A DNA stretch of 64,000 nt from Eleginops maclovinus (lineage: Eukaryota > Chordata > Actinopteri > Perciformes > Eleginopidae). Below the pieces are notes generated by a model. That model ran no database searches. It had not been told where the DNA came from and saw only the letters and a program-made list of their open reading frames with translations. The stretch spans positions 9,472,512-9,536,511 of the forward strand of contig NC_086370.1 in the NCBI RefSeq assembly GCF_036324505.1, given 5' to 3'. Below, piece after piece: positions 1 to 12,112 of this stretch; the first letter of the stretch is position 1, and the number at the start of each line of letters is the position of its first letter. Position numbers and translations under genes: made by a program.

Positions 1-2410
1 CAGATCTCAGCAAGAGGAGCCCCCCCCTCTTCTTCCTCTTCCTCCTCCTCTGTGCAATGACAAGGAGGAGGATGTGTCAGCATGGCCTCCCTGAACCCAC
101 CCTGACTAAACTAAAGCCATCCCCCTGCTGAGCAAACTCTACTGCAGCCGCTCCCAGCATCAAGAAATTATTAAGAAAATAGTATTACATGTATATAAAT
201 ATATATTTATAAACATACTGAAGTGGAAAGTTGGGGATGAATCTTTGGCTGCGACAGACACTTTATATGAAGCATTTCTGAGAGTGTGATTGGTTTGTTA
301 CATCTTTTTTTTGTTTGTTTCTTGCTGTTGAGTGTTTTTTGTTGTGCGGCGTTCCTTGCCTGCTTTTGATTTTGTTGTTTCCCTGGTAAGCTGCTATCGT
401 CTGGCCAAAGCCGGACCCAATGTGTGAAGACCCCAGTCTCTCACCTCGGCGGTGTCAAATCTCCCGCAGCGCGTCGTCTAACAGATTGTTGCCGGAGCTC
501 GGTGAGCATGTACTGCTGATGCTGCAGCAGCAAGGAAGGAGGAGGCCCCTCCCTGGTTCTGTCACCGGGAGACGTCCTGCTCTGTGGGGGTGAGATGCCG
601 CTCTGCTGGGCTTGTCTGCTCCACTCAAATCTGAAGACTGGTGTCACAGCCCTGCATCACTTTGTATCTGAGCTCAGGGGAGAGACGGGGGGGGAAGTCG
701 GGATGATTTGTTCCTTGTGTTGCCTGTTGTTCTGTCCTTCTTTTGCATGCTAGAATGATGCTTACCTGTTATGTTTGCGGATGTGACATTTACTGTCATG
801 ATACTCCTGTATGAAGGCCTGCCTTGGTTGTCCAGTTGCATTGAGAAATGTTGATATTCATTTATTTATTAGAAGCACCTCAGAGGCTCATCTACCCTTC
901 TTTCCTTTTCTTGTGTTTTGATGGCTCAAAAAGCTGCTTTAAATGCACTAAAACCTTTTCAAAACGTAATATAGTTTGCTAAAACCCTGAATAAGCCAAT
1001 TACCAAACAGCATTAGACGACTGAAACTGGAGAAGAATTAGTGTCCTGAGTGCAAACCTCGCTGATCTCTGGGGCGTGCTTAGTACCTGTGCAGCGGTAT
1101 AAAACAGGTGTAGTGTGTGGGATGTTTTGGTTCAAAAGCATCACGTCCAGCAGACTGAGGTTAGAGCAGTTAGCATTTCCTGCACTGATGAGGTTTACAG
1201 CTTATTTTACAATACACTACACTGAACCAATCGACCAAACATTTCTTTCCTTAAGCTCCATGCAGCTATTTTTTACATTCCCACTTTACCTACGGCACTT
1301 TCCGTTTGTCTTTTAGTAGTGAAATGGTAGTCAAAGCACTTTTTTACTAGCTACCATTTAATTCAAGGAAAGCCAATAATCTGTGAATTTAACATGATCT
1401 GAGTTTTGATTTAATTCCACTAATCCAGAAAGCAATATCAAACATGCAATAGGTTTTTCGTCATAAGGAGTCTGTTCTAACACAGCTGTGAAAAAAAAGT
1501 TATTTTGCCTTTGTGCCGACCGCAGTGAGCCTTGTGTGTTGGAAAATGATGTCTTAACTTTCACACTTGGTGTTTGACTTGTTTACGAGAAAGGGAATAT
1601 TTCTTCTTATATCATGATGTCATTCCTTTTGTGTTGTTTTCCTGATTTTTGTTTCTCCTTCTCAGCCCTCCTGGACCCTTTGTTGTGTGCAGCATCACGT
1701 CTGTGCAAGAGATGCAGTTACTGTGTTTGTTTACTGTGTTTCATGTTTGCAAATGTATAAAAGAACCACAACTTTTTATTTTCTTTAAAAAATCCACATG
1801 TATCATTGCATGAATGTGCCCCCCTCCCCCTTTGTGATGGCAAAAAGACAAAAGAAAGATGTGAAAGTGGACGATGTTTTTGTGCTTTCTGACAGAAGGA
1901 AATGTTGTTGTTTTTTCTGTTGATAAATTAAGCTATGCATAATTTAAGATTGTTGTCTTGAGTTTCTGAAAGGATGTCCTTTCTTTGACCTGGGCTGGTT
2001 TTGCAGTTTGGCATCATGAACTGAAAATCTGAATGAATATGTATTGTGTTTGTTTTTTGTTTGTACATATATGCGTGTGTACGTATGGACAAACCAAGTG
2101 ATGAGTATATTATAAATATATAAATATTTAAAGAAATATATCTTTTGTCCATTTCTTACTTCGTGTGGTGCGTTTAGGGGCATATAAAGAGAAAGTAAGC
2201 ATTGGTGATGCTGTACAAAATATCATAATTATCTAGAGAGAAAAAAAAAATGTCATTCAAATATACTGAACCCAGATTTTTTTATCTGGGTTTTATTTAA
2301 ATCCCAGGAGTTACTTTGGAGGGGGGGACCCAGTGATGTCAAAGCTGAACAAATAAAATGGGGAAGCCTGCCGATCTTAGGTGCATTTTGCAGCAATAAA
2401 GCAAATGAGG
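1..2410 (+). other. Putative 3' UTR of an unidentified upstream gene
   Basis: No long reading frame exists here. The strand is rich in T and TG, contains AU-rich stretches (around 190-215 and 2110-2140) and two Pumilio-type TGTANATA sites (190-197 and 2062-2069), and ends in two poly(A) signals. This is the look of a long vertebrate 3' UTR transcribed left to right. The first 60-115 bases have open frames that could be the last codons of a terminal coding exon (one stops at 58-60, another at about 115), but the protein cannot be identified from so little. It could equally be ordinary intergenic DNA. This is inference from composition and signals only. Confidence 0.35.
2352..2400 (+). terminator. 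Tandem poly(A) signals (AATAAA at 2352-2357 and 2395-2400)
   Basis: Two canonical AATAAA hexamers lie 43 bases apart at the end of the T-rich tract that looks like a 3' UTR. They sit just upstream of the GC-richer sequence that probably begins gng4. They are the natural end of the upstream transcript, if one exists. Confidence 0.4.
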
Positions 2411-2449
2411 AAATCAGCAGATCCTAATTCGACTAATAGGCTGTGTCGG

Positions 2450-2889
2450 TGCGTTTACGGCCAGTCTGTACAGTAGCATCCTGGCTTGTTGCTGCTGCAG
2501 CTCCTGGTCCACTGATCGAGTGCTCCCTGCCCGACAGCCTGTATCTGATCGTCATACAGAGGTTTCCCCCCCTGCTGCATGCGTAACATCTCTCCAAGTC
2601 CAGCCGTGGTGCTCACCAAGACCTCGCCGCTTGGATCTCATCTTCCTACACGGAATACGCACGACTCGCGCTGAGCGAACCGCTGAGGCGAAATTAAAAC
2701 GCCAGGATTCACTTCATCGGGTTCAGTCCAGACCGAAACCAGGCTGGGATTTCCTCTTATCATTTCATATTTGACAGATCGTCTTTTTGTGTGTGTGTGT
2801 GTGTGTGCGTGTGTGTGTGTGTGCGTGTGTGTGTTGGGTGGAGTCAACCCGGAATTCTCCAAATTGGAAAACCATTGGAACATTTCAGG
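2450..2889 (+). other. gng4: Probable 5' noncoding exon and promoter region of gng4
   Basis: This stretch is GC-richer than its surroundings and has CpGs clustered between about 2600 and 2720, unlike the flanks. It ends in a good splice donor, TTTCAG|GTAGGT, with the exon ending at 2889. The first coding exon of gng4 begins only 7 bases before its ATG, right after an acceptor, so an upstream noncoding exon is required. This is the best candidate in view. No TATA box is evident and the transcription start is not determined. A TG microsatellite lies within it. Confidence 0.4.
2787..2833 (+). repeat. TG/TGCG microsatellite
   Basis: An interrupted (TG)n tract of about 47 bases with two TGCG variants, inside the probable noncoding first exon of gng4. 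If that exon is real, the tract would be transcribed into the 5' UTR. Confidence 0.85.
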
Positions 2890-3589
2890 TAGGTTACATT
2901 TTCAGGCGGCTACATTAATCTGCTCATAGCCGAGCAATGCAACGAAGCATACAGGGATATATTTATGTAATTCATTCTTGCAAAATCATTTGTTTTTTTC
3001 ATGATGTGTGCTTTGCTGTTTTCTGCCCTAACCAGGGCCGCAGCTCGCACGGCGTGTATCTACAATTGAATCCCCTTTAGAAATAAGACTCGACCATATT
3101 TTTTTCATATCTGCATCAACAATTAGCATTGTTACATTCGGTTAAACGGTGTATATCCCGTTACTACCCCAAATGCAGCCGTGTGGACGAGTCGAAGGGA
3201 AACCTAAATGGAAAGGCCTGGTAGCTTCCTACGAGGATGTGATTAAAAGCTGTCTTTAGATCCATAAAGGGTGGGATTGGAAATTAATTCACCTTGTGCA
3301 TGCCCCCCTTTACAAAATATCTGCTTCGTCGTCTCCGTGTTTAATACAGTTGAATTTCACTTGATGCGATGAAATAAGCAAATCGTTGCAAAGAAATCAA
3401 ACTGACTGTGAATTCAACAGCACACCACCTCAGTGAAATGCTACATATTCCACTGCACAGTATAATAAAACAGCTGTGTTCAGGTGTCATCTCTCTCTGT
3501 GCTGTGGCTGCCAAACTGGGACATTTCAGGAGTGAGGGGGTCAAGGGGCCTAAAATGAGAGCAAGATGTTGTCACATTGAAATACGCAC

Positions 3590-3815
3590 AGGCTGATTAC
3601 AAATGGAGCAGATACATACACTGCAGTTGTAATGCTGTTGCCTACATTTGGAGAAAGTGGACAAATCTGCTCCAGGTAGTAGTTGACGAGGCAGACCTAG
3701 GAAGGTTGCAGGTTTGATTCCCTTAGAAGTGTTCAAGGGCTGAAATTTGAAAGGAAATGGAGCAGCAAATGTGTGCAGATGTACCTTTGAGCAATGCAGT
3801 TGAGCAAATAACAAA
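3590..3815 (+). repeat. Degenerate tRNA-derived SINE-like fragment
   Basis: The segment around 3700-3722 resembles a Pol III B box (GGTTTGATTCC against consensus GGTTCGANNCC). It is preceded by a tRNA-like stretch and followed at about 3780-3805 by 'gtacctttgagcaatgcag', close to the 'acccttgagcaaggcac' body I recall from fish tRNA-SINEs. No clear A box, target duplication or 3' tail is left, so this is an old and probably truncated copy. It lies between the probable noncoding exon and the first coding exon of gng4. Confidence 0.4.
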
Positions 3816-3990
3816 AAATATTAATGCATGATTGACTGACTGACTATAAAATGACAAACCGCTGTCCAGCTGCTTCCTTTTTGAGCTCTTACCTCAGATA
3901 AAATGGAGTTCTGCTGCTTTAAAACAGATTCCCCCAGACAAAATGGGTCCTTTTAAATAAAAAGGTTGTGGCAGAGAGTGGCTGCTCAAA

Positions 3991-4012
3991 GGGGGGGGGG
4001 GGGGGGGGGGGG
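3991..4012 (+). repeat. Poly(G) tract, 22 G
   Basis: An uninterrupted run of 22 G about 105 bases upstream of the gng4 start codon, in the intron just before the first coding exon. Such runs form G-quadruplexes readily and are prone to length error in sequencing, so its exact length is uncertain. Confidence 0.9.
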
Positions 4013-4117
4013 TTGAGACATCGCCAAGGGGGGATGCTGCTTTGTGTATTTAATGTGATGTTCATTGACTCCATGTGTCCCCCTTTTGTGCCTGTGTTTT
4101 GGCGTCACAGGAGCACC

Positions 4118-7100
4118 ATGAAAGACGGTATCGCCAACAACAGCACGGCCAGCATCTCCCAAGCCAGGAAAGCTGTGGAGCAGCTGAAGATGGAGGCCTG
4201 CATGGATAGGATAAAGGTACAGGTTTTGTTTTTTTTACCTGTGTGTGAGCAAAAATGTTCATTTGCTTCTGATTCGTAAAATCATCTTAAAACTTGCTCT
4301 GATATGTCTGTATGTTGATATGATTTATGTTATAAAAAGCTGTTTGTATCTAACAATATCCTCTACTTGATGCTGAACAGTCTTCAGCTACCAGCAAACC
4401 ATTATTTAGTATTAATGAATTTTTTCTTAACAAAGCACATAAAATGGTATTCTTACATTGCGTCGCAACAATTGAATGAAATAAGGTATTTTACCTAATA
4501 TCCAGGCTTAAACATAGATTTTTGTCCGCACTGGCTGACTTATTCCTAATTATAATGAACACAGTTTTGTTTTATTCACTATAGTGAAACAAATGTGTAA
4601 TTGCTGCTTGAATTAGTCCAGTATTCACTATTTAGTCCTGGCCAGTAACTTCTTCGTCAAAACTACAGCGTTAAGTATACCTTCATCAAGGAAATGGTAA
4701 AAGGACCTTATTTGGTTTGTTGCTCAAGCCATTACCTTCACCTCCACTGTGACACACCCTGCTATCTTGACATTTTAAATCTCTAAACATAAAATTAAAA
4801 GAAAATAGTTTGACATTTTGGGAAATAAGCTTAATAACATTCTTGCTGAGTGTCGGATGCAAATATTTATGCCAATCTTTGTAACAGTAATCATTGTGTT
4901 ACAGCCAGCAGCAGCTTAGTTTAGCTTAGCATAGCATTACTACTGGAAACAGAGGGAATGCGCTTTGTGAACAAGTAACAAAATCTACTTAACATCAGCT
5001 CTAAAGCTCAGTAATCACCACGTTATATCTTATTATATTTAATTTGCATGGAAAATGTGTAGGATATAATTTTTATTAGTGAGCTTTAGAGGTGTCAGAA
5101 GTAGTAGAATTCAGCTTAAGCCAAGCAAGCTGTTTCCGCTTGTTGACAGTCCTTATGCTAAACTAAGCTAACCGGCCGCTCTGTCCAGCTATAGACGTAG
5201 CCTACTGAAGAGTGAGACCTGAGAGTAATAGTGTACTTTTCTTCTTTGTCAGGAAGCAAATGGGTATTTTCAAAAACCTCTGCTATGCCGTTTTTCTAAA
5301 TGCAGTCAGTTTCAAAACTTGAAAATACTGAAAATACATATATATAAAGTACTTACGTTGATTTTTGTTTCCCCCATTGTAAACTGGTTGCCTTTTCAGT
5401 GCATTATGAACCAATATATAAGATAGGGCATTCAGAAGCAGGAAATTATTATGAATCAGTCCTTCATGGAGTCTCCTTTCTTTGTAAGAGAAGGCTACTT
5501 AACTGATTTAATGGACTCCTACAAACATCTCAGACAGTTTTTCAAAATCGATGCAGCAGAAATTATATTTGTCAAGATATTGAACCTGCGATAACCACAT
5601 TAATACTGGTTTACGAGCAGTCTTGATCAAAGGCAATCTCTCTGCCATTAATATGCATTATGGCTGTTAGGGGGCGAGTGACTCAACTGAGTGCAAATAT
5701 AAGTCCTATTTTATAGAAGTATATGAGAAAGGGACCCCATTTCTCACTTGATTTATTACCTCAGTTAATATTTTCTTCGTGAATATATGGTATCTATCAC
5801 TAGTTTTAAGTGTCCTTCCCAACAACATGATTTGCATTTGTTTAATTATGGTTCCATTTAGAGTAAAATAGATGACGTAGTAGGGTAGGCTTCAGGGTAT
5901 GGCTCCCTTGTGATTGACAGGTCGCAGTGTTGCCTTGTCTGGTTTTATCCTTGTTTTGGACTGCTAGAAATGTCTTGTTTAGCAATTAGTTGTACTTAGC
6001 ACCACCATCACCTGTTGGTTCCAAATACCAAGATAATTAAAACCCTAATAAGATGCCACACCCTTGATTTGCGATATTTGGGAAAACTAGACATAACCTT
6101 AAGGCATTCAAGTAGTAGTCCCCAAATGAATGTGTTGTCATCTGAAGGCTGGCTCAAGTATCCTCAGTAGATGCAATTTTTCAGACTTTCTGAAGCTCCC
6201 TCTGGAGCCAGACAAGGTTGAATGCAAAGTGTTTCGAATGAAAGCATTAGAACAAACATTCCTTCTATACCATAACTAGAGTTCCCGTATTTTTTTCGGC
6301 TGCGAGACGACAATACAATTATGTTTCTCAGCTTAGTATAGGGCAACTTCTTCTGACAGACGTCACATGAAGCTTTAGTTTACCTTGAAAGCCACAGTGT
6401 CGCCTCTCTGTCTGTGTGTATCCACTGTGCACAGCTGGGAGACCCAAGTAGTACTAATGTGCTGAACCCAGAGGCATGCTAGGTTTCGGTGAATGTTGAC
6501 CACTTCTGACATTTGTTTTCTACCAAAGTGGGTCAACTTTTCTGAGACTGATTGTAGAGATTTCACTGTGTTAGCATTTTCTAATGCAGAACTTCTTCTT
6601 CTCTTACATGTCTAATGTTTGATTGCGGTAAGGGTGAAGCAAGCTTGTGAGCTTAATGAATTATGGTTAAAATGTCCAGCCACAGCAAACAATATCTTGA
6701 TATTTAAAAGTGTTCATTTATGATAATCATATACCTCGATCATATCCTTAACAAAGTTTAGGCCTTAGTAAGAGTATGTGTCCTTATAAAACCACGGCTG
6801 GGTCAGTATTGACTTTTGAGCTCTTTATTGTGTTTATGGATGCGGTCAGTCACTATGCTTTAAAATGGCACAATATCTTTACTGTCATTAGAGAATAGAG
6901 AGTTCTATTAAAATCATAAGATCGAACCATTCCCAGATTTTATGTTTTTAACAGCATGAGGTTTTTACCCCCAGTAAGAGGCTATTTTACACTGTTCATG
7001 AACAACTTCTTGGCAACTAAAAGGCAGTGTCATCATCTCATTCGGTATGCTCCTCATGTGCTCAGGGAATGATTGCCCCACAGCCTCGAGGCTGTTCGCT

Positions 7101-10100
7101 CAGCATTATAGCCGAAGCCTGGAAGTCTGCCATACACCATCATCCCTACACAGCACAACAAAGGCCGCTTACAAGAACCTTGTCTTCTTAAAAACAGTGA
7201 TTATCACTAACGTATAATCAGGGCTTGGAGGGTGTATTAGGAAGACCTCTAATTTAACCTACAAGTTGTCCTTTTGGCACGTCTTTTGAGATATTTGCAT
7301 ATATTTTAAATTTAAAAAATAGTAAGACTTAATGTTCTCTCAAATTCTGTCATTGGAGAAGTGCTTTTGTTCATTGACTGTTAAAGCAACATTATCATGT
7401 TTTCATTGATTTTTTTACAATACAATATTGACTTTGAGTGAATGCAGAAAACGGCAAGAGAAAGATAACCTAAACACAATATTTATTGTTATTCTATTTC
7501 AACAAAATGTAATTACGTATTGTTTCGATTTTTCTGTCCTTGTAATTCTTCTCAAGCTCAATTAAGAACGTAATAGTTTAGACTAAAGAAAATAATTCAC
7601 GTCATATCATATTGTAACCGTTAAGTGGGAAAAACTGTAAATGTTAGCCAGAGGTGCTGAAAACAAATACAAACTTGTCCACACATTTGGACAAAATGGT
7701 GGCAAAGGCATTATAGCTGGCAATAACATATAAGAGAAATCCAATATCTACTAGTCATTCACTTTATCATATGTCATTTTGAAAAGTCTGATTTAAATTG
7801 AGTCAACTAATTTGAGGGAGTATTTGTGTACATTAGGTGGGTATTGTGTGTATTTATCTGTTTTTGCATAATGCAAAAATGCTCTTGCAAAGAGCATAAC
7901 ATATACTGTCATGTTTTATACATTTACACAATATGTTTACGCGTGCAGCCAGTTCTTATGAAGTTTCACATAATCACACCAAAATAATGGTGACACAACT
8001 GAAAAAATAGAACCAGATATACATATTTTCCATTTCTAGTTAGTTTAGAGTGAAAATAATAACTGTAGTCTAACAATTAGTGGTAATAGCCATAAGAATT
8101 GACAATTTTAAAAAAGCATCAGAGAATCACAGTATGGGTCACGGACCATGAAAAATAAAGTGTAACAAAGCTTAGGTTAAATCGCTTGATAAATGCTCAT
8201 TAGTATGCATATTAACTTGCTATCATGGCCAAAAAAGTGTGCAAGGTAAACCAACTTCTTTATAGTGCTGCTGAAGGTGAAAGTGTAAAGTGATGTTCAG
8301 TGAAATGAGCTGAGACGTGTTCGGATCACATAGTGTCTGAATACATTCGACTTGTCAGTTTTTGTTGTCATTTTAGCATTTTACGGAAAAAGAGGCGTTG
8401 GACTTGAATGTGAATGAATCTTAAATGTCACATCTGATCTTTATCTGAGAGGGTTTCACTCAGCCAGCTATAGAGGGTCTGACAAATATTTAAGGATTCT
8501 GAATAATTAGCTTCTGCCTCTCAGTCCGGGCATCTTCGAAATAATGTGAAACACTTTAAGAAAGTTTAGCGTGACAAACAGGCATTTTTGAGTTCTATTT
8601 AATTCATTTCACAAGTGTTTGATGAAGAAAAACCTAATGCTCTCTTAAGAAAGACATCATTCATATTAAAGTTTTATAAACATCAGGGAAGTGGGAATTT
8701 CAGCCAACTATGAGGACAAGTTTAAAAAATACTTGACTGGCTGTAGATGAAATTGTACTCCTTGTATCATATTTCTCAACACAGTTTTAGTTATAATCAT
8801 GCTCAAAGGAACACCTAAGGAAAACATTGAGGTGGAAGAAACACTCATCATTCTTTATTTAAGAGCCACTGAAGTAGAACGTGGCGGCAAATGAAAGCAG
8901 AGAGAAGTACAGAAAAAGAAGAGGAACGAGACAGTCGGCCACGTTAGGCGATCTCTTACATTTAATTAAGGGATCTGATGAGAGACAGTATGTGTATCAG
9001 TGACAAGAGGAGTCTATGTGCTGCTGAGTGAGGGATGACCACATTCTCATTAATTGCTCAATCAGCCAAAGGAATGTGATCTGTGCTAATTAGAAGGACT
9101 CTCCTTCCATCATGGGGATGCAGTATAATTACAGTCAGTCTGGGCCTAATGACACACACAGTGCAATACCACTCTTTGTCCTGTGGGGCTCCCGTTCTCT
9201 GCAGAAACCCTGTCTTCAGTTACATGACGGTATAATTATTGCACTTGTTAACTATTCCACTTTGTGCAGACTCAGATAAGTGCCCTAATCAGGTCAGTTA
9301 GAGACAGACAAAATAACAATAAGCATTTCATTTGAGATTAAACATTCTGAGTGATAGATTTGACTAATATGACAGCTCTCTAGTTATAAACTGAAATATA
9401 CAATTAACGAGTAATATCAGATTAGTTATTTGAGCGTAATTTCTTCCTCAGCTTTAGTGAGCATTAGCACATTTTAGCATGCTAACATGCTAAACAAAGA
9501 TGGTGTTAAAGGTAAGCATTAAACCTGCTAATTATCATCATGTTTGCATTCTTTATTGTGAGCATGTTAGGCAAAGCAAGTTTATTTATATAGCGCCTTT
9601 CAATACAAGGAAATTCAAAGTGCTTTAAATGAAAAACTTTAAGACCATTAACAAAATGTAAGCTTGCTGACATTAGCATCTAGCTAAAGGCCACTGTTGT
9701 GTCGAAGTACAGCCTCACAGCTGCTAGCATGTTTGGATTCGTAATCTTGTTATAAACTTACTAGCACAGCATGGGCTACCTAAATAGTTCACCAAACTAT
9801 TTAGCTTTTTGTGACCCCTTAAAATGAAGCAATGACCTCCTCAGAATAAACAATTCAAAGGATTTGTATGCCCTTAGAGCTGACAAACCTCCCAAACCCT
9901 TAGGAATAACTGAGGTTAAGATAAAGACAGTAACCTGAAGGGACCTATACTTCTTAGTGCACAATCTTCAGATGACATGTTGTGTACTTGGGAAAGTACA
10001 CAACATGTCGTGTGTACTTGGGAAAGTACTTGGGAAGCGTTGTTTTTAGAGATGTATGCTACAGTAGGAAACATGGGCTTGCATCTGAGTGCCAAAGGGT

Positions 10101-11729
10101 GAAATCAGAAATTATTGAGAGACTGACAAACAATGTTGGTTATGGTCTTATCATGAGATGTGTTAACAATAAGAAAAACATAGGCTAACATCAGCCTTCT
10201 TGTTCATTTTAAATAACAGAAATGAACAATCTATTAGACATATTATTTAGTGCTCTGTCAGACTGAAAACATTGTACAGTTATAATCCCTTTTGAAGACT
10301 AAAGCTGATAGGCCGCATAATAGATTTTGGGCGTTGTATTCTCTTGTGAGAGCAGCATTGGATGAGGTGAAATGGCACAGGAGATCAATTGGCTTCATTC
10401 ACCATGAAGATCCCTGATCCCTCTCCATCCCTCTGTTGCAGATGCTTTTCTGCCCTCCATTTGTGGCCTTTTCATTCCGTAACCCCCCAATAAAAAAACC
10501 CTACATTCTCCTGCAGTGTTGCCATACTGTAAAATGTATATTCACTGTTTGACTGAAATGAACACTGGTTAGTCCCACCCTCTTTCCCCCTCATTTTCAA
10601 TGTCCCGCCTCAACACCTGTCAGTCATTTTGATGAGCTGTCTCTTCTTATTGCCTCAGGCTGAGGTAACAGGCATCAGCGCAGCCACAGGCGCTGACAAA
10701 GCAGAAACACAGACAATAAGCAATTTTACAGAAAAAGGGGCCATGCAACATTCATCGAGATTTTGGAATCTCTCCTCTCCAAAAACACTTTCTCTGAGAA
10801 TGAACACACAGCGGGTTGCAGACCCGCGTGAGCTTAACTGTTGCAGAACTTTTCTGCAGTACTCCATGCTGTATTCACCTCAAAATATTCACCTATACTT
10901 CAGTAGTGGTAGGGGTGTGAATAGATTGATAGCCATGTTGTTTTCTTTGTTCCAGACGGAAATAGCTCTTCACTATTTTATGATTTTATGAATGCATCCC
11001 CATAGGATAAATTCTGGTTACTTTGGGGATCTCTTGATATTTTATCCTAGTGCCATCATCTTGCCAAACTAATTTATAACCAAATACTAGCAAAACTAAT
11101 GACATTTCCATCAGCCTCAGATCTACTGTACTTGGTGGTTGTCAAATATTTAGATCGTATTTTTATTTTGGGCCTTGTTCTGCCTTATGAGTTAGAAACA
11201 GGGGAGAGCTGAGATTAAAACCCTGGAAAGCCAGAGAGATGCTGCAAAGGTCCCTGGCTGGATTTGAACTTTTTAATTCAGTTGACTGATGATGAATTAT
11301 ATATCAGGAAACTGGAAACAACCTTAGACACTTCCCTGATGAAGGCAGAAAAGCTGAAAATGTTCTAAATAAAGCATGGTGTCCTGGAGTGGAGTGTGTC
11401 CAAATGTAGTTTGGATAGTTTCAGAAACATCCCAAAGGTCATTTAAGATTCAGGTAGAGAGATGGAGTCGTGTGAAGGAGACATCTAGGTGAACTTATGG
11501 TTGACATACATCTTAAGTTGATGTTATTATGATTACATTTGAAAGAAAGTGACACCTCTGATCACCATGTGGGTCCTTTTTCTTTGTCTCAACATCTCAG
11601 GTCTCCAAAGCGGCTGCAGACCTGATGGCGTACTGCGATGCCCACATACGCGAGGACCCCCTCATCATACCCGTCCCCGCCTCTGAGAACCCTTTCCGGG
11701 AGAAGAAGTTCTTCTGCAACATCCTCTGA
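4118..11729 (+). CDS. gng4: G-protein gamma-4 subunit (two coding exons)
   Basis: Coding exons are 4118-4216 (33 codons) and 11601-11729 (42 codons plus TGA), joined in phase 0 by a 7.4 kb GT-AG intron (donor AAG|GTACAG, acceptor CATCTCAG|GTC). The product is 75 aa, the usual length for GNG4. It contains the N-terminal coiled-coil stretch [19 protein letters not shown] that pairs with G-beta, then the conserved [11 protein letters not shown] tail. It ends in the CAAX box CNIL, whose final Leu predicts geranylgeranylation of the Cys. The product should be a membrane-anchored partner of G-beta in heterotrimeric G proteins. GNG2 is the closest alternative, but the [15 protein letters not shown] start and [20 protein letters not shown] region fit GNG4 better. 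The ATG lies 7 bases after the acceptor (CACAG|GAGCACC-ATG), so any 5' UTR must be in an upstream exon. The intron holds several repeats but no other recognised gene. Confidence 0.96.
4807..5279. mobile_element. MITE-like palindromic nonautonomous element
   Basis: The left end carries AGTTTGACATTTTGGGAAAT, a terminal motif I recall from an abundant percomorph repeat. Internally the halves are inverted copies of each other. CTCTAAAGCTCAGTAATCA (about 4999) faces TATTAGTGAGCTTTAGAG (about 5078). GCTTAGTTTAGCTTAGCAT (about 4914-4932) faces ATGCTAAACTAAGCTAACC (about 5155). The right terminal arm is badly decayed. There is no coding capacity. It lies in the gng4 intron. Family name and target duplication could not be determined. 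Confidence 0.6.
9465..9745. repeat. AGCATGCTAA-type dispersed repeat, interrupted by another repeat
   Basis: Both 9465-9570 (gcacattttagcatgctaac and onward) and 9661-9745 (ctgacattagcatctagc, then tacagcctcacagctgctag) read as the two halves of one repeat I recall from percomorph genomes. They are split by an unrelated 88-bp insert at 9571-9658. No coding capacity. It lies in the gng4 intron. Confidence 0.5.
9571..9658 (+). repeat. SINE/LINE-tail-like insert (AAGTTTATTTATATAGCGCC motif)
   Basis: The sequence carries the widely dispersed fish motif 'caagtttatttatatagcgc' followed by 'ttcaaagtgctttaaatga'. It interrupts the AGCATGCTAA repeat, which shows it arrived later. No reading frame and no obvious target duplication. 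Confidence 0.5.
9974..10029. repeat. Perfect 16-bp hairpin plus 19-bp direct repeat
   Basis: GACATGTTGTGTACTT (9974-9989) and its exact reverse complement (9994-10009) are separated by only four bases, GGGA. The 19-mer TGTGTACTTGGGAAAGTAC at 9981-9999 recurs exactly at 10011-10029, and a shorter third copy (TACTTGGGAAG) follows. It lies in the gng4 intron. It could fold as an RNA stem-loop if transcribed, but it is short for a miRNA precursor. Confidence 0.85.
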
Positions 11730-12106
11730 TGACCTGCCGGTAGAGCTGCGCGGGTGCAGGCAAAGCGTTGCCTGTCTTCTCTGTCTTCACCACACCTGAA
11801 GCTACTGGCCATAGCCGTTGAGTTGAGTTTTGCCAGGTGGACACTCTGTTGGTCTGTTGGTCAGCTCTGTCCTGGTGGCTGAAGGTTTTGGGGGAGTCAG
11901 CTACCGAACTGGCAACCAAGTGAGCGTATCATGTCTTGTTAAATAGGTTTGTTATTGCTTTGTTATTAGAGAACAGCCTTGCTCAGTGCTTATTGAAATG
12001 AGAGATGTTATTTTCTTTTTCTTTTATTGTGCTAGATTTTAACATGCCTCAGGAAACAGAAGTTTGCCCAGTGACTTTTAAAAAAAATGTCCCTTCCCTT
12101 TATCTG

Positions 12107-12112
12107 AATAAA
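12107..12112 (+). terminator. gng4: Proximal poly(A) signal of gng4 (AATAAA)
   Basis: Canonical hexamer 378 bases after the gng4 stop codon, in T-rich sequence. A second AATAAA at 13338-13343 could be the distal end of a longer 3' UTR. Which one is used cannot be told from sequence. Confidence 0.55.

Noticed and set aside
3700..3725. Possible tRNA gene
   Set aside because: Only a degenerate B box is present. No paired acceptor stem or plausible anticodon arm could be drawn, so it is treated as a SINE fragment.
10910..10950. 'taggggtgtgaatagattga' as a hAT terminal repeat
   Set aside because: No matching inverted end or 8-bp duplication was found nearby.
10629..10991. 120-codon frame in the gng4 intron
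   Set aside because: No family resemblance and no splice support; gng4 is already complete at 75 aa without it.
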